A stretch of DNA of 6,936 nucleotides from Clostridia bacterium (GCA_017407765.1 JAFQVZ010000258.1:1-6936); one strand, 5' to 3'. Counted from the first letter of the stretch, positions 1 through 6,145 are shown. Notes: generated by a model from the letters alone, not told the origin. Program-made: numbers and translations.

Positions 1-181
1 CGACGTCGAAGGCGCTATGAATGAGCTGAGAGCTATGGGACTTGAAATAGACGATCCGTCAACCCACTACGGATGGTACTGCTTTGGCCCCGACGGCGAG
101 ATCTATGTCTGCGCCGAAAACGGACTTAGCCCTACATATACCTTACCAGCCGGATATTTCAGTTCAGATATTCTTAAATAA
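1..181 (+). CDS. C-terminal end of an unrecognised protein (5' partial)
   Basis: A reading frame is open from the left edge (first full codon at position 2) to a TAA at 179-181, giving the last 59 residues of a protein whose start lies outside the window. The visible part is soluble-looking, with a helical piece (AMNELRAMGLEID) followed by an aromatic and glycine-rich piece (HYGWYCFGPDGEIYV) that reads like a pair of beta strands with a DGE turn. It has two cysteines and no membrane segment. I do not recognise the family. It ends 17 nt before the start codon of the lipoprotein gene, with the ribosome binding site of that gene in between and no visible terminator, so the two are probably cotranscribed. 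That the frame is coding rests on the sensible composition and the close spacing to the next gene. Confidence 0.72.
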   Translation, partial: DVEGAMNELRAMGLEIDDPSTHYGWYCFGPDGEIYVCAENGLSPTYTLPAGYFSSDILK

Positions 182-184
182 TTC

Positions 185-191
185 AAGGAGG
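185..191 (+). promoter_or_regulatory. Ribosome binding site of the lipoprotein gene
   Basis: AAGGAGG lies 7 nt before the ATG at 199 and is a near-perfect Shine-Dalgarno sequence. It sits only 3 nt after the stop codon of the upstream frame, which fits translation from a shared mRNA. Confidence 0.85.
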
Positions 192-198
192 AAATAAC

Positions 199-1170
199 AT
201 GAAAAAGGTTTTTGCACTCATTATGGTCATTATTCTCTCGCTGTCGCTTTTTGCCTGCGCAGGCGATGATGAGAAAAAAAACAACGATCTACCTTCTGAA
301 AACAACGATCAGCAGACCAATATTCCCGAAGAACCCAGCCAGCCTGAAGAACCGAAGACTCCTGAGTTTACCGAAGAGACCTTCCCCAAGCTCGACGGCT
401 CGACAGCAACAATTCCTCTGTCGGAGGGGATTGTAAAGGCTCTGCTTGCTTATGCCGCTTCCGACGCGCAGGAGTTTGTACATCATAACACCACTCACAA
501 TGCCTATGTAAACCTCATCGACGGCAAATGCGACCTGATTTTTGTAACTCCTCCTTCCGAGGATGAATATGCCATGATGGATGATTCAGGCCGCGAGTTC
601 ACGGTACGGCAGGTGGTCAAAGATGCCTTCGTTTTTCTTGTCAATAAAGAAAATCCGGTAGAAAACATCTCTCTCGAAGATCTTCAGAAGATCTATAAAG
701 GCGAGATCACAAACTGGAAGGAGCTTGGCGGCAATGATGCTCCCATCACCCCCTTTCAGCGCCCCGATAACTCAGGCAGCCAGACCCTTATGTACAAGCT
801 GGTAGTAAGCAAAGATGAGATCATGGATGCTCCCACCGAACTTCGCCCCGGCGGAATGGACGACCTTGTAGATGCCGTTTCCAGCTATGACGAAGGACTC
901 GATTCGATCGGATATTCGGTGTTCTATTACGCGTCCGGCATGTATACCGATCCTAACTCCAAGCTTATCTCCATTGACGGAGTTTATCCCACAGCCGAGA
1001 CTATTGCCGATGGGTCATATCCTCTCACCGACGGATATTATGCCGTTTATGATGCCTCGCTTACCGAAGACTCGGGAGTTCTTCAGCTGCTTGAGTGGCT
1101 TGATTCCGATGCAGGCCAGAAAGCTGCTGCAAACGAAGGCTATGTCCCCATGAGGATACTCACAGAATAA
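199..1170 (+). CDS. PstS-like substrate-binding lipoprotein
   Basis: This 323-residue protein is an extracytoplasmic solute-binding lipoprotein of the phosphate-type (PBP-like) superfamily, held on the outer face of the membrane. Residues 1-20 form a lipoprotein signal: MKK, a hydrophobic core, and the lipobox L17-F18-A19-C20, with Cys20 the lipidated residue. Residues 21-61 are an acidic, N/Q/P/E-rich tether. The binding domain begins around 62. Family signatures are DGSTA at 66-70 (first ligand-binding loop of PstS-like proteins), DLQKIYKGEITNWKELGG at 161-178, RPDNSGSQ at 188-195 (the R...SG ligand loop), GLDSIGYS at 233-240 and a C-terminal GQKAAANEGYVPM helix-strand. The start is set by an ideal ribosome binding site. 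No pstC, pstA, pstB or phoU gene is adjacent, so the ligand is open: phosphate is the family default, but an orphan or sensory binding protein is equally possible. The gene ends in a strong hairpin shared with the convergent gene. Confidence 0.88.
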   Translation: MKKVFALIMVIILSLSLFACAGDDEKKNNDLPSENNDQQTNIPEEPSQPEEPKTPEFTEETFPKLDGSTATIPLSEGIVKALLAYAASDAQEFVHHNTTHNAYVNLIDGKCDLIFVTPPSEDEYAMMDDSGREFTVRQVVKDAFVFLVNKENPVENISLEDLQKIYKGEITNWKELGGNDAPITPFQRPDNSGSQTLMYKLVVSKDEIMDAPTELRPGGMDDLVDAVSSYDEGLDSIGYSVFYYASGMYTDPNSKLISIDGVYPTAETIADGSYPLTDGYYAVYDASLTEDSGVLQLLEWLDSDAGQKAAANEGYVPMRILTE

Positions 1171-1186
1171 TACAAGCAATACGCAA

Positions 1187-1216
1187 AATCCCCGCCGGAA
1201 AGATCCGGCGGGGATT
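1187..1216. terminator. Bidirectional intrinsic terminator between convergent genes
   Basis: A perfect 13-bp stem, AATCCCCGCCGGA (1187-1199) with TCCGGCGGGGATT (1204-1216), encloses a 4-nt loop. On the + strand it is followed by CTTATCTTATATTATTTT, a broken U-rich tract. On the - strand it is followed by TTTTGCG. It lies 16 nt after the lipoprotein stop and 11 nt beyond the stop of the convergent membrane protein gene, so it can end both transcripts. Confidence 0.88.
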
Positions 1217-1227
1217 CTTATCTTATA

Positions 1228-2859
1228 TTATTTTATCTCAATGCTGAGGGCCTGGCGAATGTCGCCCTCTTCGTCGGCATCATGGATAGCCACCCTATCA
1301 CCTACATTTACAATGATAGCTGTCTGAGAATCGGCAGCCGATACACTGTAATAGCAGCTCTGGCCATCGAGCCTGAAATAATAATACGAGTTGCCGTCGA
1401 TAACTGCTGTGCGGATATCTGCAACCTTGCCAGTTATCTCATTCTCCGGCCTTGCAGCTTCGGTGATAACACCATTCTGTGAAAGCAGCCTTACATATTC
1501 CTTCTCGCAGTCGGCAACACTTGCGCCCGTTGCAACGATGTTATACTGCTGAACATTTACCATCGCATAAAGTTTTACAAGGCCTGCATTATCCTTGAGC
1601 GCCATGAAGTATGTGGGCTCGGAAGATACATTCAGAAGCAGCGGGAACGTAGCTGTATAGTTCAGATGCTGAACTACGCCTTGGGCCGAATACATGGCCG
1701 AATATTCTTCTGCACCTGCGCAGGAATAGAACTTTGCATCTTTTGTACGCTGATTAACGAGGATAAAACCAATGTTGCTCTGGTCACCGCCAACCGATGT
1801 GATGCCTGTGTAAACATAGACGTCATCATTGAGTGCAATGTAGTTATAGCCCTCGGTGGTGACGGTTACACCCTTCTGTCCGAACATCGAGTTGATGAAG
1901 CCACGCTGATACAGGCCGTGATAATCATACTGCTCAATGATAATGTCAGGGTCATAAACCCGGTCTACCCATGTAGGCACTTCTTCATAATACTGGCTTT
2001 CGCCGGTAATTGCATTTACAAGAACTGCGCCATTAACATCGGTGCCGCCAAACAGGCCAATGGTCTTTACGATTCTGGGGCAGATCCAATAGGGAGTTCC
2101 CTCTTCATCTACCTCAAAATACACCTCATCAAACATGAATGTGGGATAATTAAAGCGAATATGACGATAGATATTGCGGAAGAAGAGCTCGTTGTCGGAA
2201 TATCGCATTCCTTCGCTGAGTCTTACGACCTCTACATTCTGGCTTACCATATCTACGACGATGTAAGCAGGAAGTCCTTCCGAGAAATTATTGAGCCATT
2301 TGAAAAAGTCGCCGTATTCAAGAGGAGCGACACGGACGGGACGATCGTTATAATTGATCTGAGAATATGTGTCGGATACTTCAAACTGCGACACCATATC
2401 ACTCAGTTCGCCCAACTTGCGGTCGCCAAGTCGTGCAGCCGATGCGGCATCAAGCATGGGGATGCGGTTATAGGAGATCTCCTGAACATCGGCAACAAAA
2501 TCACCCTCAACAGGCTCGAGAAGCTTTGTGTAAGCACCGGCGCGGAAAACAACACTGGAAGCCACCGTTCCGACACCAAGAAGAACTATCATTGCAATGC
2601 ATATGATAAAGGGCACAAAGCAGGTTTCCTTGATACTCTTGAAGAACTCGCCCTGTTCTACTACCTTATATATGCCTGATGTGATAAAAGCAGCAACACA
2701 ATATACAGCCGACATCATAAAGAAGAAACCGTAGAAATCCTGATCATGCAGATTGATGGCCGGCAGTTCGAAATAAAAATAAATTATACCGAACAGCAGT
2801 GCAGCACCAATATTTATGGCAAACCTTTTCATTTTGCCTTTAACTTTAGAGTTATCCAA
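1228..2859 (-). CDS. Membrane-anchored protein of unknown function, three N-terminal membrane segments
   Basis: This is a 543-residue protein that I cannot assign to a named family with confidence. Three hydrophobic segments lie at about 13-30, 42-63 and 80-105, preceded by a basic N-terminus (KVKGKMKR). The remaining 440 or so residues are soluble and probably extracytoplasmic by the positive-inside rule, since three segments from a cytoplasmic N-terminus place the C-terminal part outside. That part is rich in Tyr, Val and Asp and appears to contain repeated strand pairs of a PepSY-like kind: 257-291 (GG-TDVNG-VLVNAITGE), 338-384 (GG-DQSNI-ILVNQRTKD) and a weaker one at 416-451. The last 70 residues, from ITGKVADI at 475, look like a small beta-barrel, perhaps an OB-type fold. 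The start is TTG at 2857-2859, chosen because AGGAGG lies 7 nt upstream; the next in-frame ATG (residue 10) is too far from it. The gene has its own strong promoter and stands alone as a single-gene unit. Confidence 0.85.
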   Translation of the reverse strand: MDNSKVKGKMKRFAINIGAALLFGIIYFYFELPAINLHDQDFYGFFFMMSAVYCVAAFITSGIYKVVEQGEFFKSIKETCFVPFIICIAMIVLLGVGTVASSVVFRAGAYTKLLEPVEGDFVADVQEISYNRIPMLDAASAARLGDRKLGELSDMVSQFEVSDTYSQINYNDRPVRVAPLEYGDFFKWLNNFSEGLPAYIVVDMVSQNVEVVRLSEGMRYSDNELFFRNIYRHIRFNYPTFMFDEVYFEVDEEGTPYWICPRIVKTIGLFGGTDVNGAVLVNAITGESQYYEEVPTWVDRVYDPDIIIEQYDYHGLYQRGFINSMFGQKGVTVTTEGYNYIALNDDVYVYTGITSVGGDQSNIGFILVNQRTKDAKFYSCAGAEEYSAMYSAQGVVQHLNYTATFPLLLNVSSEPTYFMALKDNAGLVKLYAMVNVQQYNIVATGASVADCEKEYVRLLSQNGVITEAARPENEITGKVADIRTAVIDGNSYYYFRLDGQSCYYSVSAADSQTAIIVNVGDRVAIHDADEEGDIRQALSIEIK

Positions 2860-2866
2860 AATCTTT

Positions 2867-2872
2867 CCTCCT
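2867..2872 (-). promoter_or_regulatory. Ribosome binding site that fixes the TTG start
   Basis: On the - strand AGGAGG (within AAAGGAGGAAAG) lies 7 nt before the TTG at 2859. This spacing is ideal, whereas the first in-frame ATG is 27 nt further in, so TTG is the better start codon. Confidence 0.85.
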
Positions 2873-2897
2873 TTGCTGATATATTGGATACTATATT

Positions 2898-2926
2898 ATA
2901 ATACCATACTCGCAAACGTCCGTCAA
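2898..2926 (-). promoter_or_regulatory. Sigma-A promoter for the 543-residue membrane protein
   Basis: Reading the - strand, TTGACG (2926-2921) is separated by exactly 17 nt from TATTAT (2903-2898), and the -10 is preceded by TGG, the TGn extension. The -10 is followed by an A/T-rich start region and then the ribosome binding site at 2872-2867. This is close to the consensus of the housekeeping sigma factor. Confidence 0.82.
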
Positions 2927-2933
2927 TTTACTC

Positions 2934-2962
2934 TTGTTTTACCGCGCTCATGGTGGTATTCT
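2934..2962 (+). promoter_or_regulatory. Candidate sigma-A promoter for the M20 peptidase gene
   Basis: TTGTTT (2934-2939) is followed after 17 nt by TATTCT (2957-2962), with TGG directly before the -10 (extended -10). The TATATATATAATTATT stretch just downstream offers other possible -10 registers, so the exact element is less certain than that of the opposite promoter. Its -35 lies only 7 nt from the -35 of the divergent gene. Confidence 0.6.
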
Positions 2963-2998
2963 ATATATATAATTATTTATTTTGGAGGTAATTCACCT

Positions 2999-4144
2999 AT
3001 GCTCAAGCAGCTTTCGGTTCAGGCAAAGGAATATCTTGACAACCACAAGCAGTTTATTCAGGATCTCCTTTTCGAGCTCTGCGCTATCCCCGCACCTTCC
3101 AATCACGAAGAACTCAGAGCCGAGTTCATCAAAAAGTGGCTCGAGAACATCGGCGCTGAAGGCGTCTATATCGACGATGCCCTCAACGTAGTTTATCCCT
3201 ATCAGTGCGAAGGCAAGAACGACCTTCTCTGCATCATGGCTCACACCGACACAGTTTTCCCCGATATGGAGCCCTTCTCTGTTAAGGTCGATGGCAATGT
3301 TGCAGCCTGCCCCGGCATCGGCGACGACACAGCCAACGTTGCTATTCTTCTGACACTTATCAAGTATGTCGTAGAGAATAAGCTGGAGGCTCCCAAGGGC
3401 GTTCTGTTCGTTCTCGATGCAGGCGAAGAGGGCCTCGGCAATCTCAAGGGCGTTCGTCAGGTCACAAAGGACTATGCAGGCCGCATCGGCGAGCTGGTTT
3501 CCCTCGACGGCGGATATACAGGCTTCTGCAATAAGGCAGTAGGCTCGATGCGTTACAACATCGCTCTCACAACAGAGGGCGGCCATTCTTACGGCGCATT
3601 CGGCAACCGCAACGCTATCCAGCGCATGGCTGCCATCATTGAAAAGCTCTATAAGATCGAAGTTCCCCATGACGGCGACAGCAAGACAACATACAATGTC
3701 GGCATGATCTCGGGCGGCACATCGGTCAACACCATCGCGCAGAGAGCTGAGATGCTCTATGAGTACAGAAGCGACTCGCAGAAGTGCCTCGACCAGATGG
3801 GTGTATGGTTCAGAGAGATCATCGAAGAAGCAAAGAAGGACTGCATCGAGCTGACAGTCACAGTCCTCGGCGAAAGACCCTGCATGGGCGACATTCCCGC
3901 TGACCGCCAGGCTGACCTTGAAGCACGCACAAGAGAAGCCATTGCTACCCAGTACGATGGTCCTGTGGGCAGCTATTCCGGTTCGACCGACTGCAACATC
4001 TCCTTCAACCTCGGCATTCCCTCGGTATGCTTCGGCGGTTATCTCGGCAAGGGCGCTCACACAAGAGAAGAGCATATCTTCCTCGACACTCTGCCTGTCG
4101 GCACATCTATTGTAGCCGCTTTCCTGCTGGATTATTTCAACTAA
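2999..4144 (+). CDS. M20-family metallopeptidase (M20/M25/M40 type)
   Basis: This 381-residue cytoplasmic zinc hydrolase belongs to the M20 family, whose members release amino acids from short peptides or acylated amino acids using two metal ions. The expected ligands are visible: H82 in AHTDTVF, with D84 in the HxD catalytic motif; D109 in GIGDDTA as bridging ligand; E143 (general base) and E144 (ligand) in DAGEEG; D170 in SLDGG; and H354 in GAHTREEH. The small lid/dimerisation domain spans about 183-290 and includes TEGGHSYGAFGNRNAI at 192-207. Length is normal for the family and there is no signal peptide. The start is ATG at 2999, 10 nt after GGAGG (2984-2988); the frame is open further upstream, but that part runs over the promoters and has no ribosome binding site. 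Codons lean strongly to GGC, ATC, GAC and CTC, suggesting high expression. The substrate cannot be read from sequence; a di- or tripeptidase role is likely. It is a single-gene unit ended by its own terminator. Confidence 0.93.
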   Translation: MLKQLSVQAKEYLDNHKQFIQDLLFELCAIPAPSNHEELRAEFIKKWLENIGAEGVYIDDALNVVYPYQCEGKNDLLCIMAHTDTVFPDMEPFSVKVDGNVAACPGIGDDTANVAILLTLIKYVVENKLEAPKGVLFVLDAGEEGLGNLKGVRQVTKDYAGRIGELVSLDGGYTGFCNKAVGSMRYNIALTTEGGHSYGAFGNRNAIQRMAAIIEKLYKIEVPHDGDSKTTYNVGMISGGTSVNTIAQRAEMLYEYRSDSQKCLDQMGVWFREIIEEAKKDCIELTVTVLGERPCMGDIPADRQADLEARTREAIATQYDGPVGSYSGSTDCNISFNLGIPSVCFGGYLGKGAHTREEHIFLDTLPVGTSIVAAFLLDYFN

Positions 4145-4156
4145 ACCGTATTTTCA

Positions 4157-4182
4157 AAGCCCGGAGCCAAGGCTCCGGGCTT
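4157..4182 (+). terminator. Intrinsic terminator after the M20 peptidase gene
   Basis: AAGCCCGGAGCC (4157-4168) pairs with GGCTCCGGGCTT (4171-4182). The innermost pair cannot close a 2-nt loop, so about 11 bp form around a CAAG loop. ATTTTTG follows directly as the U-tract. It separates the peptidase from the DUF421 gene. Confidence 0.9.
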
Positions 4183-4213
4183 ATTTTTGCATATATGCTC
4201 CTGTTTGGGGAAA

Positions 4214-4219
4214 TATTAT
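4214..4219 (+). promoter_or_regulatory. Possible -10 element upstream of the DUF421 gene
   Basis: The 68 nt between the peptidase terminator and the DUF421 start must hold a promoter if that terminator is efficient. TATTAT at 4214-4219 is the best -10 match. The only -35-like hexamer, TTGCAT at 4187-4192, is 21 nt away, which is too far for a normal sigma-A promoter. Either the promoter is weak, another sigma factor reads it, or read-through supplies the transcript. Confidence 0.3.
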
Positions 4220-4250
4220 AGAAACATATTCCGCAAAAGGAGCCACATCA

Positions 4251-4931
4251 ATGCTCATTCCCTTTATCCGCACACTTATCCTTTATATCGTTATAATTGC
4301 TGCCATACGGCTGATGGGAAAACGTCAGGTTGGAGAACTGCAGCCCAGCGAACTTGTGATCACTATCCTGATCTCGGCTGTTGCTTCTGTGCCGGTCCAG
4401 GATGTTACGATCCCCCTTAGCCATGGCATCATACCGATACTCACCCTCATGGCAGCCGAAGTGATAATCTCTGCAATTTCACAGAAAAACATCAGATTTC
4501 GCCGTATGCTGAGCGGCAATCCCGTTCTGGTCATCAAAGACGGCCAGTTTTTGCAGAAGGCAATTCGAAAGCTTCGGCTTTCCACCGATGACCTTCTTGC
4601 AAATCTCAGGTTAAACGGTGTGTTTGACCTGAGCCAGGTCAGCAGGGCGCAGGTAGAAACAAACGGACAGCTAAGCATCCTTTTATCGCCGCTTGACCGT
4701 CCGGCTTCTGTAAGTGATCTTGGACTTTCCCCTGCTCTGCGCGGCCCTTTCTATACCATCATCTCAGACGGACGCATAATTTCCGATAACCTCAAAAGCA
4801 TAGGCTGCGACAATGTATGGCTGAATAAAACACTTTCAGAAAAGGGCGCTGGTTCTCCTTCGGAAGTATATTTTCTTTGTGCCGATATTTATGGCAACAT
4901 CATCTTCTGCAAGGAGAATCCCGAGCAATGA
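4251..4931 (+). CDS. DUF421 (YetF-type) membrane protein
   Basis: This 226-residue protein is a member of the DUF421/YetF family of Gram-positive membrane proteins. Three membrane segments lie at about 3-21, 35-52 and 58-76. The family signature RLMGKRQVGELQPSELV is at 20-36, followed by QDVTIPLSHGIIPI at 50-63. The cytoplasmic part carries the second hallmark, SGNPVLVIKDGQFLQKAIRK (88-107), then LSTDDLLANLR (110-120), GVFDLSQV and VETNGQLSILL (135-145). After this comes a C-terminal domain of about 80 residues (GPFYTIISDGRI and on). AAGGAG at 4237-4242 lies 8 nt before the ATG. The stop codon overlaps the start of the next gene. In bacilli, DUF421 proteins occur in spore-associated operons with spoVA and yhcN genes, so a role in spore or envelope membranes is a reasonable guess. 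The biochemical function is unknown. Confidence 0.93.
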   Translation: MLIPFIRTLILYIVIIAAIRLMGKRQVGELQPSELVITILISAVASVPVQDVTIPLSHGIIPILTLMAAEVIISAISQKNIRFRRMLSGNPVLVIKDGQFLQKAIRKLRLSTDDLLANLRLNGVFDLSQVSRAQVETNGQLSILLSPLDRPASVSDLGLSPALRGPFYTIISDGRIISDNLKSIGCDNVWLNKTLSEKGAGSPSEVYFLCADIYGNIIFCKENPEQ

Positions 4932-5290
4932 GTCCTAAAGTTATCGGCGCAGTTTTAATAATATTCTTTATTCCGCTTATGGGCACATTCTTTCTGACCC
5001 GAACCGAAAAATGTTGTCTTGAGATCATAGAATACATCAATATCGCAGAAAAAACCAACGATGACCAAGCCATTCTCAGTGCGATTTCGGTTCTGAAAAA
5101 GAATGAAAAGGCTCTGACAGCGCTCACTACCCATGATGAAGTCGATGCCATATTAAATGCACTTCGCCGTGCGCTTACACTCAGGCGGCTGAATGATATC
5201 GAAGAATGCCGTCAGGCCCTTAGTGAGGCATATACTTCAGCCGTTATAGTCAAGAACTTCGATCGGCCTTCCATAAGAAACATTTTCTGA
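4928..5290 (+). CDS. DUF4363-like small membrane-anchored protein
   Basis: The start is the ATG at 4928-4930, overlapping the DUF421 stop as ATGA, with AAGGAG at 4911-4916 placed 11 nt upstream; earlier in-frame codons lie inside the DUF421 gene and are less likely. The 120-residue product has one membrane segment at about 4-23 (signal-anchor type, no lipobox) and then an all-helical region with a short charged heptad-like pattern (EYINIAEKTNDDQAI, AISVLKKNEKALTAL). The THDEVDAILNALRRA stretch at 68-82 and the linkage to a DUF421 gene match the DUF4363 family of Clostridia, which commonly sits beside DUF421. The soluble part should face outside. The overlap implies coupled translation and a joint role, perhaps as a complex. 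The family assignment is from recalled pattern and context, so it is probable, not certain. Confidence 0.8.
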   Translation: MSPKVIGAVLIIFFIPLMGTFFLTRTEKCCLEIIEYINIAEKTNDDQAILSAISVLKKNEKALTALTTHDEVDAILNALRRALTLRRLNDIEECRQALSEAYTSAVIVKNFDRPSIRNIF

Positions 5291-5298
5291 TAAAAAAG

Positions 5299-5319
5299 AG
5301 CCCCGGTTTTACCGGGGCT
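5299..5319 (-). terminator. Intrinsic terminator of nrdR
   Basis: AGCCCCGGT (5299-5307) pairs with ACCGGGGCT (5311-5319) around a TTT loop. On the - strand the stem is followed by CTTTTTTA (5298-5291), a proper U-tract, and it lies 12 nt past the nrdR stop. On the + strand no U-tract follows, so it is oriented for nrdR, although the stem may also slow transcription arriving from the DUF4363-like gene, which ends 8 nt before it. Confidence 0.85.
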
Positions 5320-5331
5320 GATGCCAATATA

Positions 5332-5799
5332 CTATGCCTCTGTCTTTCCGTTTCGAAGAAGCTTGTTAAGCTCCTCCATAAAGGTGTTGATGTCTTTAAA
5401 CTGACGGTAAACCGACGCAAATCTTACATATGCTACTTCGTCGATCTTTTTAAGTTCTTCCATTGCAAGCTCGCCAATATGTTCGCTTTTCACTTCACGG
5501 TTGAGCGAATTGGAAATATTCTGTTCGATACTGTTTACGGCCTCCTCCAGCCGCGAGAGAGGAACCAATCTCTTTTCACAGGCTTTTACCATACCGCTGA
5601 GTATCTTATTACGGTCAAATGTCTGTCTGGAGCCATCTTTTTTCACGACGACTATAGGGAGGCTTTCTACCGTTTCGTATGTTGTAAAACGGCTTCCGCA
5701 CGAAAGGCACTCTCTTCTTCTGCGAATGCTGCTGCCCTCATCTGTGGGCCTGGAATCAACGACCTTGCTCTCGTTATATCCGCAAAAAGGACATTTCAT
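5332..5799 (-). CDS. nrdR: Transcriptional repressor NrdR
   Basis: NrdR is the zinc-ribbon, ATP-cone repressor that binds NrdR boxes upstream of ribonucleotide reductase genes and responds to the ATP/dATP state. The 155-residue length is typical. The zinc ribbon uses C3, C6, C31 and C34, with the nearly invariant segment [17 protein letters not shown] at 15-31 and RFTTYE at 37-42. The ATP-cone spans about 49-139, with [17 protein letters not shown] at 50-66, ACEKR at 73-77 and [16 protein letters not shown] at 121-136. The start is ATG at 5799 with GGAGG (5812-5808 on the - strand) 8 nt upstream. A strong promoter lies directly in front, so it can be transcribed apart from the DUF6514-like gene 50 nt upstream. 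No nrd reductase genes and no obvious NrdR box pair occur in the window, so its targets are elsewhere. Confidence 0.97.
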   Translation of the reverse strand: MKCPFCGYNESKVVDSRPTDEGSSIRRRRECLSCGSRFTTYETVESLPIVVVKKDGSRQTFDRNKILSGMVKACEKRLVPLSRLEEAVNSIEQNISNSLNREVKSEHIGELAMEELKKIDEVAYVRFASVYRQFKDINTFMEELNKLLRNGKTEA

Positions 5800-5831
5800 G
5801 ATAATTCCCTCCAGACATTGTTTCTTAGGAA

Positions 5832-5860
5832 ATTATACCATTGTTCTCGTCAGTTTTCAA
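5832..5860 (-). promoter_or_regulatory. Strong extended -10 promoter of nrdR
   Basis: On the - strand TTGAAA (5860-5855) is followed after exactly 17 nt by a perfect TATAAT (5837-5832), preceded by TGG (extended -10). The -35 lies inside the last codons of the upstream DUF6514-like gene, whose stop is at 5852-5850. Transcription would begin about 25 nt before the nrdR start codon. Confidence 0.82.
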
Positions 5861-6140
5861 TATAATCATCAACAATATCAGCCAGAGTGACCGGTGTTGC
5901 TCCTCCCTCCCAAAGAAGATCCACCAGCTTTTCAGCCTCTGTGATGTTCCCCGCTACATCATGCACGGTTTTGGATTCTATCATATCCCCTCCATCGGCT
6001 ATGACAGATACTCCATACGTTTCGGCTGCCAGACCCTCAAGTTTTATCCGGCTGATCGCCAGGCAGTATATCAGCTTGATCTCCTTTCCCCTCTCGTCTG
6101 TAATCGATCCCCTTCTCCTTACAGCTAATTCCTCCATCAT
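5850..6140 (-). CDS. Small DUF6514-like protein of unknown function
   Basis: A 96-residue soluble protein (95 if the second ATG is used). AGGAGG (6151-6146 on the - strand) lies 5 nt before the first ATG at 6140 and 8 nt before the second at 6137, so the second is slightly better spaced. The N-terminal half is strand-rich (IKLIYCLAISRI), followed by AETYGVSVIADG at 39-50 and a C-terminal helical part ending TPVTLADIVDDYIEN at 82-96. The YG-[VI]-x-[VI] strand, the helical stretch AEKLVDLLWEGGATP and the L-x-D-[IV]-V-[DE]-D-[YF] ending recall the DUF6514 family of Clostridia. That match is from memory of the pattern and is moderate. There is no membrane segment, signal peptide or metal motif. 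It lies 50 nt upstream of nrdR on the same strand with no terminator between them, so some nrdR transcript probably starts further upstream of it. Confidence 0.78.
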   Translation of the reverse strand: MMEELAVRRRGSITDERGKEIKLIYCLAISRIKLEGLAAETYGVSVIADGGDMIESKTVHDVAGNITEAEKLVDLLWEGGATPVTLADIVDDYIEN

Positions 6141-6145
6141 TTAAT

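Noticed and set aside
1666..2679. Long open frame on the + strand (337 codons) opposite the 543-residue gene
   Set aside because: It has no ribosome binding site before its ATG and lies wholly antisense to a gene with a promoter, a ribosome binding site and convincing membrane topology. Its composition is that of a reversed coding strand.
2816..2998. A 61-residue N-terminal extension of the M20 peptidase
   Set aside because: The extension would cover both promoters and part of the divergent gene, has no ribosome binding site and does not resemble the family N-terminus. The ATG at 2999 has GGAGG upstream.
2993..4075. Long open frame on the - strand (360 codons) opposite the M20 peptidase gene
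   Set aside because: It is antisense to a gene with all catalytic motifs. The open frame follows from the strong codon bias of the peptidase gene, and no ribosome binding site was seen for it.
4877..4927. An earlier start for the DUF4363-like protein
   Set aside because: It would overlap the DUF421 gene by 55 nt without a ribosome binding site. The ATG at 4928 has AAGGAG upstream and the typical ATGA overlap.
5479..5890. Two + strand frames of about 128 codons opposite nrdR
   Set aside because: They are shadows of nrdR and its upstream region. NrdR is unmistakable on the other strand.
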